This document shows positions 32,122-40,706 of a stretch of DNA of 64,000 nucleotides, in pieces (the stretch's first letter is position 1; every line of letters begins with the position of its first letter). The notes below the pieces were generated by a model. The model did not search any database. It was not told where the DNA came from and worked only from the letters and a program-made list of their open reading frames with translations. Source of the stretch: Brachybacterium aquaticum (lineage in GTDB: Bacteria > Actinomycetota > Actinomycetes > Actinomycetales > Dermabacteraceae). The DNA is taken from positions 3,100,001-3,164,000 of the forward strand of contig NZ_JACHLZ010000001.1 in the NCBI RefSeq assembly GCF_014204755.1. The letters run 5' to 3'. The position numbers and the translations under genes were made by a program.

Positions 32122-33231
32122 ATGAATCCCCTGTATCCGATCGAATGGGCCGTGGCATGGCTCATGGTCCAGTTCCATGCGCTGCTGTCGCTGTTCATGG
32201 AGGCGGACTCCGGCCTCACCTGGGCCCTGTCCATCGTCGGCCTCACGGTCGTGGTCCGCACCCTGATCATCCCGCTGTTCGTGCGCCAGATCCGGGCGTC
32301 GCGGGCGATGCAGATGGTTTCCCCGGAGCTGCAGGCCGTCCAGAAGAAGTACAAGGGCAAGACGGACCCGGACTCCCGCCAGAAGATGGCCGAGGAGACC
32401 ATGGCCATCTACAAGGACGCGGGCGCCAGCCCGTTCTCCTCGTGCCTGCCGGTGCTGTTGCAGATGCCGATCTTCTTCGGCCTGTTCCGAGTCCTGTTCA
32501 ACAAGCTGCCCCAGGCCGCCGCGGGTGAGGGCTTCGGCCCCCTGACCCCGGAGCTCGCGCGCTCCGCCAGCAACTCCACCTTCTTCGGCGACGTCACCAT
32601 CGCCGACAGCTTCCTGAACTCGGGCGACGGCGGGATCACCACCAAGATCGTCGCCGGCATCATCATCGCGGCCATGTGCGCGGTCACCTTCTTCACCCAG
32701 AAGGAGCTGACCATGAAGAACATGCCCAAGGCGGCCCTCGAGGGTCCCATGGCCAGCACCCAGAAGATGATGCTGTACATGCTCCCGTTCATCTACGTGA
32801 TCACGGGACCGGGCATGCCGATCGGTGTGCTCATCTACTGGCTCACCACGAACGTGTGGACCTTCGCCCAGCAGTACATCGTCATCCGCGCGACCCCGAC
32901 CCCTGGCTCCGACGCCGAGAAGGACCGCCAGGAGCGGATCAACGACAAGCGTGCGAAGAAGGGTCTGGAGCCGCTGGACTTCACCCCGCCGAAGAAGGTC
33001 TCCGAGCCCGATCCGGAGCCGGAGCGCCAGATCCGCGTCCAGCCCTCCGCCAAGAACACTGGCGGCAAGAAGCTCTCCGACGAGGAGAAGCTGCAGCGCG
33101 CCCGCGAGGCGCGCGCGAAGGCCGCCGAGGAGCGCCGTGCGGCGCAGGAAGCCGCCGGAGAGACGCCCTCCGCTCCCCAGAAGGGCTCCAGCGCGCTGGA
33201 CAAGGGCGCGAAGAAGAAGCGGAAGAAGTGA
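32122..33231 (+). CDS. yidC: Membrane protein insertase YidC
   Basis: Product of 369 aa of the actinobacterial YidC/OxaI type without a large periplasmic domain. Hydrophobic segments lie at about residues 28-55, 100-125, 175-200, 215-235 and 240-260, with conserved GLTVVVRTLIIPLFVRQI and SSCLPVLLQMPIFFGLFRVL. It inserts and folds inner-membrane proteins alone or with SecYEG. The C-terminal 100 residues are highly charged (Lys/Arg/Glu), probably a ribosome-binding tail. Confidence 0.97.
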   Translation: MNPLYPIEWAVAWLMVQFHALLSLFMEADSGLTWALSIVGLTVVVRTLIIPLFVRQIRASRAMQMVSPELQAVQKKYKGKTDPDSRQKMAEETMAIYKDAGASPFSSCLPVLLQMPIFFGLFRVLFNKLPQAAAGEGFGPLTPELARSASNSTFFGDVTIADSFLNSGDGGITTKIVAGIIIAAMCAVTFFTQKELTMKNMPKAALEGPMASTQKMMLYMLPFIYVITGPGMPIGVLIYWLTTNVWTFAQQYIVIRATPTPGSDAEKDRQERINDKRAKKGLEPLDFTPPKKVSEPDPEPERQIRVQPSAKNTGGKKLSDEEKLQRAREARAKAAEERRAAQEAAGETPSAPQKGSSALDKGAKKKRKK

Positions 33232-33297
33232 CCTCACCCCCGGGAGCACGGTCGCTCCCGGGAGACATCCATCCCCAGCATTCCCGGAGGACCCCGA

Positions 33298-34017
33298 ATG
33301 AACGAGACCACCCCCGACGCGCCCGCGGTCGACGACGACGTGCAGCAGGAGATCGCGACGCAGGGCGAGGCCGCATCGCTGGAGAGCGCTGCGCCGCAGG
33401 AGAGCACTGCCCCGCAGGAGAGCGCCGCGCCGTCGGCCGTATCGGCTGACACCGACACCGACGCAGACAACGACGCCGACGACCAGGCTGCGGAGGAGCG
33501 GGCCGGCGGCGACCCGTCCGACGACGACCAGGCCGGCGAGAGCGCGGAGGAGCGCCTGCGCCGCCTGGAGGAGGAGGGCGACATCGCCGCCGACTACCTC
33601 GAGGAGCTGCTGGACATCGCCGATCTCGACGGCGACATCGACATCGATGTGGACGGCGACCGGGCCTCCGTCGAGATCCGCGGCGCCGACCGCCTCGCCG
33701 AGCTGAACCGCCCCAAGGGCGAGCTGCTGGATGCCCTCCAGGAGCTCGCGCGTCTGGCCGTGCAGACCCGCACCGGCAGCCGCTCCCGCCTCATGCTCGA
33801 CATCGGCGGCTTCCGCGCCGAGCACAAGGGCGGGCTCGAGGAGCTCGCGGCCACCGCGATCGCGGAGGCGAAGGAGACCGGCGCCCCCGTGCCGCTGCGC
33901 CCGATGAACCCCTTCGAGCGCAAGGTGGTCCACGACGTCGCCAAGCGCGAGGGCCTGCGCTCCGAGTCCGACGGCGACGGCAAGGGCCGCCACGTCGTGA
34001 TCTACCCGGCCTCCTGA
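33298..34017 (+). CDS. khpB: Jag/KhpB-type R3H RNA-binding protein
   Basis: Product of 239 aa. The first 80 residues are an acidic, Ala/Asp/Glu-rich extension. A KH-like region follows (DYLEELLDIADLDGDIDIDVDGDRASVEIRGADRLAELNRPKGELLDALQELARLAV), then the R3H domain (PMNPFERKVVHDVAKREGLRSESDGDGKGRHVVIYP). KhpB pairs with KhpA to bind RNA and affects cell division and size. The Jag N-terminal domain seems absent or replaced. It lies between yidC and rsmG, the usual place. Confidence 0.92.
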   Translation: MNETTPDAPAVDDDVQQEIATQGEAASLESAAPQESTAPQESAAPSAVSADTDTDADNDADDQAAEERAGGDPSDDDQAGESAEERLRRLEEEGDIAADYLEELLDIADLDGDIDIDVDGDRASVEIRGADRLAELNRPKGELLDALQELARLAVQTRTGSRSRLMLDIGGFRAEHKGGLEELAATAIAEAKETGAPVPLRPMNPFERKVVHDVAKREGLRSESDGDGKGRHVVIYPAS

Positions 34018-34025
34018 GGCTCCCC

Positions 34026-34691
34026 GTGCTGCCTCTTCCCGATCCGCTGCGACCGGCGGCCGAGCGCGTCCTCGGGGACCGTCTCGAGTTCGCCGAGCGT
34101 TTCGTCGACCTGCTCGCCGAGCAGGGTCCCGAGCGCGGGCTCATCGGTCCCCGTGAGGTGGACCGGCTCTGGGAGCGGCATCTGCTCAACTGCGCGCTGA
34201 TGGCCGATGCGATCCCGTCGGACGCCCGCACCCTGGCCGACGTCGGCTCCGGCGCCGGCCTGCCCGGGGTGGTCCTCGCGATCGCGCGCCCGGACCTGTC
34301 GGTCACCCTGATCGAGACCATGCAGCGTCGTACGACGTGGCTCGAGGAGGTCGACGCCGAGCTCGGCCTCGGCCTCGAGGTGGTGCGCGCCCGGGCCGAG
34401 GACCTGCACGGGCAGCGGACCTTCGAGGTCGTCACCGCCCGGGCGGTCGCGGCGCTGGACAAGCTGGCCCGCTGGACCCTCCCCCTGGTGGAGGACGGCG
34501 GGGTGCTGCTGGCGATGAAGGGCTCCTCCGCGGCCGACGAGATCGTCAAGGCCGAGAAGGTCCTCACGAAGCTCGGCGGGGTCGATCCCACCATTGCGCA
34601 GTACGGGACGGGCGAGGTCGAGGTTCCCACTACAGTGGTCCAAGTGCGTCGCCGAGCGAAGGCGAGCAGGAAGGGAGATGCGCGTGGCTGA
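34026..34691 (+). CDS. rsmG: 16S rRNA (guanine-527-N7)-methyltransferase
   Basis: Product of 221 aa. It methylates G527 of 16S rRNA using SAM. The SAM-binding motif ADVGSGAGLPGVVLAIARP is near residue 68, and conserved LWERHLLNCALMAD and ARAVAALDKLARWTLPL follow. GTG 34026 begins 8 bp after khpB. Its 3' end overlaps the parA start by 14 bp, implying translational coupling. Confidence 0.96.
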   Translation: MLPLPDPLRPAAERVLGDRLEFAERFVDLLAEQGPERGLIGPREVDRLWERHLLNCALMADAIPSDARTLADVGSGAGLPGVVLAIARPDLSVTLIETMQRRTTWLEEVDAELGLGLEVVRARAEDLHGQRTFEVVTARAVAALDKLARWTLPLVEDGGVLLAMKGSSAADEIVKAEKVLTKLGGVDPTIAQYGTGEVEVPTTVVQVRRRAKASRKGDARG

Positions 34692-35607
34692 GAAGCGCGA
34701 CGACTCCTCCCAGGGGGCGGGGTCGATGGACGACACCCCGCTGATGCGGGAGCTCACCCGGGATCACGCCCGGCGCAGGCAGCTCGAGGGCGTGGAGTTC
34801 ACCGCCCCGGAGAGCACGAGGATCATCACGATCGCCAACCAGAAGGGCGGCGTGGGCAAGACGTCCACCGCCGTGAACCTGGCGGCAGCGCTGTCGATGG
34901 GTGGCCTGCACGTGCTGGTGATCGATGCGGATCCGCAGGGGAACACCTCCACCGCGCTGAACATCGAGCACCATGCCGAGGTGCCCAGCATGTACGAGGT
35001 GCTTGTCGAGTCCGCGCCGATCTCCGACGTGGTCCAGGACGTCCCGGACATGGAGCGCCTGCAGTGCGCGCCCGCCACGATCAACCTCTCCGGCGCCGAG
35101 ATCGAGCTGGTCTCGCTCGTGGCGCGGGAGAACCGGCTGCGCAACGCCATCCGCGACCACCTCGAGGACCGCGCCGCCCGGGGTCTGCCGCGGCTGGACT
35201 ACGTGCTCATCGACTGCCCGCCGTCTCTCGGCCTGTTGACGGTGAACGCCCTGGTCGCGGCCCGCGAGGTGATGATCCCGATCCAGGCGGAGTACTACGC
35301 GCTCGAGGGTCTGACGCTGCTGCTGAACAACATCGATCTGATCCGCCAGCACCTGAACCCGGAGCTGGTCGTCTCCACGATCCTGTTGACGATGTACGAC
35401 GCCCGCACGCGGCTGGCGGCGCAGGTCGCCCAGGACGTGCGCGAACACTTCCCGGAGCAGACCCTGGAGGCCACGATCCCGCGGTCGGTGCGGATCTCCG
35501 AGGCGCCCAGCTACGGCCAGACCGTGCTGACCTACGATCCGAGCTCCAGCGGAGCCCTGGCGTACCGTGCGGCGGCGTACGAGCTGAACACGCGTCCCGC
35601 TCCCTGA
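34678..35607 (+). CDS. parA: Chromosome-partitioning ATPase ParA (Soj)
   Basis: Product of 309 aa. It has the deviant Walker A NQKGGVGKTST near residue 50, a DADPQGN motif, and the Walker B-like VLIDCPPSLGLLTVNAL. It binds DNA non-specifically as ATP dimers and moves ParB-parS complexes. ATG 34678 begins inside rsmG; GTG 34684 is an equally possible start and is better spaced from GGGAG. It is followed by parB after 116 bp. A 30-residue N-terminal extension before the ATPase domain is common in actinobacteria. Confidence 0.97.
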   Translation: MRVAEKRDDSSQGAGSMDDTPLMRELTRDHARRRQLEGVEFTAPESTRIITIANQKGGVGKTSTAVNLAAALSMGGLHVLVIDADPQGNTSTALNIEHHAEVPSMYEVLVESAPISDVVQDVPDMERLQCAPATINLSGAEIELVSLVARENRLRNAIRDHLEDRAARGLPRLDYVLIDCPPSLGLLTVNALVAAREVMIPIQAEYYALEGLTLLLNNIDLIRQHLNPELVVSTILLTMYDARTRLAAQVAQDVREHFPEQTLEATIPRSVRISEAPSYGQTVLTYDPSSSGALAYRAAAYELNTRPAP

Positions 35608-35723
35608 TCCCGACCACGACCCCACTCCTGACATTCACCCCGCTGGGCCGCAGCACCGCGCGCACGCCGCGCTGACATCGAGGTCTCCGCGACGATGACG
35701 ATCTCTCCCGGAAGGACAACGGC

Positions 35724-37583
35724 ATGACGCAGAAGCGAGGACTCGGCAGAGGTCTCGGCGCCCTGATCCCGGGAGCGGGCACCTCGCCCGCCCCCGAGCA
35801 GGAGCTGCGCACGCGCACGCGCCCGTCCGCTGGGGAGGGCGGTCGCAACGGCACCACCCGCCCCGTGGACATGTTCTTCTCCGGCGAGAAGGTCGCGGCC
35901 GACGAGGCTCCCCAGCGCGGCAGCGAGAGCGCGCGCGATCTCGCCACCGGCATGGCCCGCGCCGCCGCCGAGCGCCGCGGACGGAACGGCTCCCGCAGCA
36001 GTGCTGCCAAGGGCAGCACCACTGCGTCCGCCTCCGAGAAGGACAGCGCTGAGGCGAAGGCGCCGAGCTCCTCGAAGACGGCCTCCTCGAAGAGCAGCAC
36101 CGCCAAGACCAGCACTGCCAAGACCAGCACTGCCAAGTCCGGCACTGCGAAGGCCGGCACCGCCAAGAGCGGTACTGCCAAGACCAGCACCGCGAAGTCG
36201 ACGGGCTCGACGACTGCCACGAAGAGCTCTGCGTCCACGAGCGCCCCCGCGAAGAAGGCGGCGCCGAAGAGCGCTCCGGCGAAGAGTGCGCCTGCGAAGA
36301 CCCCGGCCTCGAAGACTGCCGCGTCGAAGACCGCCACGTCGAGGTCCGCTGCTGCGACGACCACCCCCGCGAAGGCGACGGAGGCGACGACGTCGGCGAC
36401 TCCTTCCCCCGAGGCCACCTCCGCCGCATCGGAGCCGGCCGAGGCGTCGACCCCCGCGACCTCGACCCCGCAGCAGCCCGCCGGCGCGGCCGCCGAGGCA
36501 CCGAGCGCGCCCACCGCCGCCGAGCCGGCCGCGGAGGAGCGCGAGCAGAGCCCCGTCGTCGATGTCGAGAAGGTCGAGTCGACTCCCGTTGTGGAGGCGC
36601 CCGCGCCCGCAGAGGAGTCCGCTGACGACTCCGCGGACGAGTCGACTGACGTCTCTGCCGAGGAGCCCGCCGAGGAATTGGCCGAGACCTCGCCCGCGGA
36701 GTCGGCTGACTCCGGAGCTGACCACCAGGGCCTGGTCAGCGTCCCGGGTGCCGAGTTCGCCGAGATCCCGATCCACGAGGTCCGCGAGAACCCGCGCAAC
36801 CCTCGCACGATGTTCGACGAGGACGAGCTCGACGAGCTGGCGTACTCCCTGCGCGAGGTGGGCGTCCTGCAGCCCGTCGTCGTGCGACCGATCCCGGTCA
36901 CCGAGGACGGGGAGTCCTTCGAGCTGGTCATGGGCGAGCGCCGCTGGCGTGCCGCGCGGCGCGCAGGACTCACCGCGATCCCGGCGATCATCCGCGAGAC
37001 CAGCGATGACGATCTCCTCCGCGACGCTCTGCTGGAGAACCTGCACCGTGCCCAGCTGAACCCGCTGGAGGAGGCCAACGCCTACCAGCAGCTCCTCGAC
37101 GACTTCGGCTGCACGCAGGACGAGCTCGGAGAGCGCATCGGCCGCTCGCGCCCGCAGATCACCAACACCCTGCGCCTGCTGCGCCTGCCGGCCCTCGTGC
37201 AGCGGCGCCTGGCCAGCGGTGCCCTGAGCGCCGGTCATGCCCGCGCCCTGCTCTCCCTAAACGACCCGGCGCTGATGGAGGAGCTGGCGCAGCGGATCGT
37301 CAGCGAGGGCCTCTCTGTCCGCGCGGTGGAGCGCCTCGTGGCGAGGGGAGGGCAGCAGCAGACGGGCACCCGGACCGTGCGTCGCAGCACCTACGATCCC
37401 CACGTCGTCGACCTCACCAGCCGTCTGTCCAACCGGCTTGAGGCACCCGTCCGGATCGATGTCGGCAAGCGCAAGGGCCGCATCACGTTGGAGTTCACGA
37501 ACCTCGAGGATCTCGAGCGTCTCGTGGAGAACATGGGCCTCGACATCCCGCTCCCCGAGCAGCAGCAGACCAGCGAGCACTGA
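35724..37583 (+). CDS. parB: Chromosome-partitioning protein ParB with very long N-terminal linker
   Basis: Product of 619 aa, nearly twice the usual 290-350. It begins with the ParA-contact motif KRGLGRGLGALIP. From about residue 347 it has the normal ParB/Spo0J core: EIPIHEVRENPRNPRTMFDE, the CTPase motif GERRWRA near 405, box II-like DALLENLHRAQLNPLEEA and the HTH TQDELGERIGRSRPQITNTL. The C-terminal dimer domain ends the protein. Between about residues 20 and 345 is a low-complexity linker: Ala/Lys/Ser/Thr-rich and basic, including seven STAKT-type pentads at 125-159, then acidic Ala/Glu/Ser/Pro. It faces a 2.3-kb array of parS-like sites directly downstream. Confidence 0.97.
   Translation: MTQKRGLGRGLGALIPGAGTSPAPEQELRTRTRPSAGEGGRNGTTRPVDMFFSGEKVAADEAPQRGSESARDLATGMARAAAERRGRNGSRSSAAKGSTTASASEKDSAEAKAPSSSKTASSKSSTAKTSTAKTSTAKSGTAKAGTAKSGTAKTSTAKSTGSTTATKSSASTSAPAKKAAPKSAPAKSAPAKTPASKTAASKTATSRSAAATTTPAKATEATTSATPSPEATSAASEPAEASTPATSTPQQPAGAAAEAPSAPTAAEPAAEEREQSPVVDVEKVESTPVVEAPAPAEESADDSADESTDVSAEEPAEELAETSPAESADSGADHQGLVSVPGAEFAEIPIHEVRENPRNPRTMFDEDELDELAYSLREVGVLQPVVVRPIPVTEDGESFELVMGERRWRAARRAGLTAIPAIIRETSDDDLLRDALLENLHRAQLNPLEEANAYQQLLDDFGCTQDELGERIGRSRPQITNTLRLLRLPALVQRRLASGALSAGHARALLSLNDPALMEELAQRIVSEGLSVRAVERLVARGGQQQTGTRTVRRSTYDPHVVDLTSRLSNRLEAPVRIDVGKRKGRITLEFTNLEDLERLVENMGLDIPLPEQQQTSEH
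36096..36200 (+). repeat. Seven 15-bp repeats encoding (S/G)TAK(T/S/A) in parB
   Basis: Seven consecutive 15-bp units encode STAKT, STAKT, STAKS, GTAKA, GTAKS, GTAKT and STAKS at ParB residues 125-159. The Lys/Ala/Thr pentads resemble histone H1-like or mycobacterial HupB-like tails. Copy number may vary between strains. Confidence 0.85.
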
Positions 37584-37604
37584 GCTCGAGTAGCACGACC
37601 ACGG

Positions 37605-37638
37605 AGGGACCCGCCGGACGACGGCGGGTCCCTCTTCT
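37605..37638 (+). terminator. Intrinsic terminator after parB
   Basis: A perfect 12-bp stem (AGGGACCCGCCG with CGGCGGGTCCCT) and a 5-nt loop, followed by CTTCT, start 22 bp after the parB stop. It is the clearest terminator in the window and ends the rpmH-parB block. Confidence 0.9.
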
Positions 37639-37719
37639 GCATCGGACGGCGGTCATCCGGCGAGGAGCGAAGGGGCGGACAGCTCCCCTCGGGAAGGGCC
37701 ATCCCCGGAGATGACGGAA

Positions 37720-37746
37720 AGTAGATATAACGTCAGATAAGCGAAT
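37720..37746. other. AT-rich island after parB
   Basis: A 27-bp patch with GTAGATATAA and CAGATAAG cores, unusually AT-rich for this genome. It lies about 150 bp before a DnaA box. It could be an easily melted element or a promoter; no gene starts nearby on the plus strand. Confidence 0.35.
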
Positions 37747-38002
37747 CCCCGCTCCCCCGGAGGCACCGACAGCGGATAGGAGAGTTCCTCGGACGGACTC
37801 TGTGCACCTGCAGTGGACGAGACGTCGCAGAGTGTGCAGGTGTGCAGGTGAGAGGGCTGCGCAGCGGTTCTCCACCACTGTGTACAACAGTGTGGACAGC
37901 GAGGTCGAGCATGCGTTGTGACGCTTTCGTGAGTGCCAGACACGCACAACTCGCGGAAGGCCTTTTGACCACGAGTTCCGGCGTCGTACTCCCTGGCTGT
38001 GG

Positions 38003-40356
38003 GTTTCACGCGAAACCTCACCTGCCCTGCTGGAGAGTATGGACGAAAGGGGGTCGGGACGCCAGGTCATGGGAAGCTCCTCGTCGCCGCATCCCGTGGC
38101 GGTGAGTGCGCGGGTGTTCACGTCATGTGCAGCCGTCTCGACCATCGCCCACCACTTCCACTGGTGTGGACCTCGTCGTTCACCCTGGGGTCGAGGTTTC
38201 ACGCGAAACCGCGGCATCGTACGTCGGGTCCGCTGGCGAACGGGCCATGGGGCCGGCACGTCGAAGCTCTTGATCACCCTCGCGAATCGGTCGATCGGGA
38301 GATGAAATTCTTGAGGCTATCTCTCCAGGGGAGGAGTCGCGTGAGGTTGTCGAGCTCCTGGCGACCAGAAGCGTGTGAACTGTTTACCACTGCAGAGATT
38401 CACGTGAAACGCGCGCGTGCTTCTCCGCCGTGCAGAGCCCACCCCTCTCTCGTAGTTCACCCTATTGCGGACCAAAAGATGATGTGGACGCCCTCGGTCC
38501 ATCCCGTGAGCACCTCGGCGTATCTCCCCCCGGTGCGTCCGCTCCTCGGAGAGTTGGCTGAGTTTCACGGGAAACACTCCTTGTTCGTCACAGGAGATGG
38601 CGTCCTCCACCGATCGCAGCAGACGACATCTCAAGCGAGCGGTACGAGGCACAGCCGCCTGTCGCAGCAGAGAGATTCAAAGGCGCTTATGCAGAGCCCA
38701 CTTCGTGGTCTGACGGAGCAGTGCAAGCGATGATGATCGCGTTGGAAGTGAGGATGATTCACGTAGAACTACGTCTGAAGAGCTCTGAGCCTTCCTCTAG
38801 GTGAGAGAGAGTTTCACAACCAGCTGCACCGAACCCTTGGTTTCCCGTGAAACATGGACGACTGCACCAGAATCGCCCCTCTGCCCCAGGGGAGTGGGTT
38901 TCCCGTGAACCGCTGGCGGCGTCATGAGCACCTGCCCGAGTGGCAGGGCATGCCAGGGGCTGTGCAATCGGAACAGCAGACAGGCCACTGCGTGGTTTCC
39001 CGTGAAACACCGCATTCGTCGGGCTTGCGATGCGAAGAGAGTCGGTGTGTCTCTGCTCGGGGTGCATCCACGGCGGGAGCAGATACCGTCGATGGAGTGG
39101 ACTGGTGCCGGCGCTACTTCGCTCGTCACCCTGCTAGTCAGCAGCGTTTCCCGTGAAACGTAGTTCCTACTCCTCCTCCACCTCCAGCCTCCTCCTCCAG
39201 GAAGGGGAGACGGATTCACGTGAAACTTCTTGCCCGGCTTTCCAGGACGATCGGTCTCCGACTCGAGTGTGATCCCCACGCAGTACCCGACAGGACTCTC
39301 TGGCACTCAGGGATGGCAGCGCCGGCGCTCGACAATGAACTGAACCAAGCTACATGCCTACACTGGTTTCCCGTGAAACCTCGACGATGGAACATCGCAT
39401 GTTCGACCTGTTCAAGCGGCGTGCTGCGCATCCCCTACCCTCCCCCAGGGGAGTGCCCCACTCCCGCCGTTCCGTGTGTAGTGCCTTCATTGAAGGAGGT
39501 CGCGGTTGAGGTAGTACAGCGAGGCACGTTTCCCGTGAGACGCCGTGGGCTGCCGAGATGGCATCCGCCATCCCTGGAAGACTTCAGCCCCCAATGTCCA
39601 ATTGATTACTCCATTGCCGTGCGCGCGCCAGCGGGTTTCACGGGGAACATCCGTGACTGGCTCGAGCGTCGTCGCCTTCTGCACACGGTGGAGCATCGCT
39701 GGTCGCACGCAGATCAGTGTTAGCAGCACTGACTCCAGCGGAGTTTCCCCACGCTTTTTTCGCCTGCATCCGGGTATCGGGCTCACGAGTCGAGGCGTTC
39801 CACGGGAAACGTCACCATCGAGCGGCCTGGTCCACGCTGACCTCCACGCCCTCGGGGCCGGGCTGCGCTCCGATCTCAGGGGTTCCTACACCCCACGCTC
39901 ACGCCCGCTAGGCCGGCCGGTACACGGCACTGCCGTCCACCATGCCGCAAGAGGGAGGACGAAGTGCAGAGCTGGGCATGAGGGGACTCCGCAGTGGTGC
40001 CAACCGATCCACATTGGCGAGGACCATGGGTGTGCCAGGCAGCGACCCCTGCCCCTGGCCTTGCGCCTGTCCGGGAGCCGAACCTCGATGCCCGCCCCCA
40101 CTGCCGCCCGAGGTGGTCGCCGACTGGTCAGCACAGACTGACGTTTCACGGGGAACATCCTTCTCCGGTAAATGAACGGGGAGTGGCCGAGTGATGGCCG
40201 GTCGGGTCGGTCCTCACGGTCCGTTGCGCCGCGCAGCGAGATCGAGGGGGTTCACGTGCAACGCCTTCGGCCCCGCTCTACTGGGTCGCACATGCAGTTC
40301 GGCTCTGCGGGGGATGCGCTCGATCTACGTGACCGATCGGCCGTTCCACGTGGCGC
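38003..40356. repeat. Array of 17 imperfect parS (ParB-binding) sites
   Basis: Start positions of 14-mers related to GTTTCACGTGAAAC: GTTTCACGCGAAAC 38003, 38196; GATTCACGTGAAAC 38397, 39213; GTTTCACGGGAAAC 38562; GATTCACGTAGAAC 38756; GTTTCCCGTGAAAC 38840, 38995, 39146, 39366; GTTTCCCGTGAACC 38898; GTTTCCCGTGAGAC 39528; GTTTCACGGGGAAC 39635, 40143; GTTCCACGGGAAAC 39797; GGTTCACGTGCAAC 40249; GTTCCACGTGGCGC 40343 (weak). All keep the outer G and C and most of both arms; none is the perfect palindrome. Spacing is mostly 60-200 bp, the first four near 165-200 bp. It lies immediately downstream of parB and should be the main chromosomal centromere. Confidence 0.88.
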
Positions 40357-40595
40357 CTTGTACGCCCGGCACGGTCTGCCCGATGTCGCGAGAACGGCGT
40401 CGTCGCGTGTTCGTGCACAGTGTGCAGAACCTTGTGGACAACTCGATTCCGACGCGTGTCAGGAATCTGTCCGGAGCCTCCCCGCGGCCATACCACCGAT
40501 GGTCCAGGCGCGGCAAGCCGCGCCCCCGTGGAGAGAGAACGCCCAGGTCAGCGGCACAATCCGGCCGCCGAGGATGGCTGATCCCTCACGCCGAG

Positions 40596-40677
40596 TTATC
40601 CACATTCTTCTGTGGACAACTCTGTGGACAGGGGCGTGCGACAGTGTGGACATCGTTGTGGACGACACTGTGGACAG
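40596..40677. promoter_or_regulatory. Six-box DnaA cluster with 12/22/12/12-bp phasing
   Basis: One plus-strand TTATCCACA (40596-40604) faces five minus-strand boxes read as TGTGGAC at 40611, 40623, 40645, 40657 and 40669. Their 9-mers are TTGTCCACA, CTGTCCACA, ATGTCCACA, TCGTCCACA and CTGTCCACA on the minus strand. The pair at 40611-40631 equals the oriC pair at 28857-28877 except for one base. The cluster lies between convergent genes, so it is not a promoter. It may be an accessory origin, a DnaA titration site or a coordination element with parS. Confidence 0.75.
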
Positions 40678-40706
40678 TCAGTTCGTGCACGTCAGAAGGG
40701 TCGTTC

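Larger units (their letters stand above)
37639..40706. other. Gene-free origin-proximal region with parS-like array and DnaA boxes
   Basis: About 3.07 kb with no credible coding region, of clearly lower GC than its surroundings. Open frames exist on both strands but share artificial peptides such as HVSRET and FPVKP/FHVKP produced by the repeated parS-like 14-mer, and no frame has family features. From left to right it holds an AT-rich patch near 37720, a single DnaA box at 37891-37899 (TGTGGACAG), parS-like sites from 38003 to 40356, a perfect minus-strand DnaA box at 40433-40441 (TGTGGACAA) and a six-box cluster at 40596-40677. It separates the parB terminator from the convergent trx-like gene. 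Confidence 0.85.

Noticed and set aside
36096-36200. Short tandem repeat as a non-coding satellite
   Set aside because: Units of 15 bp stay in frame within parB and use synonymous codons, so it is a protein repeat.
37842-40175. Numerous open frames of 60-260 aa across the parS region
   Set aside because: They occur on both strands, overlap heavily and repeat the peptides HVSRET, FPVKP and FTGN that simply translate the parS-like 14-mer. None has domain features or a consistent ribosome site.
40596-40677. The 40.6-kb cluster as the main oriC
   Set aside because: Gene orientation (rpmH-parB plus, dnaN-gyrA minus) fits initiation in the dnaA-dnaN gap; an origin at 40.6 kb would make the whole rpmH-parB block head-on. 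Kept as an accessory element.
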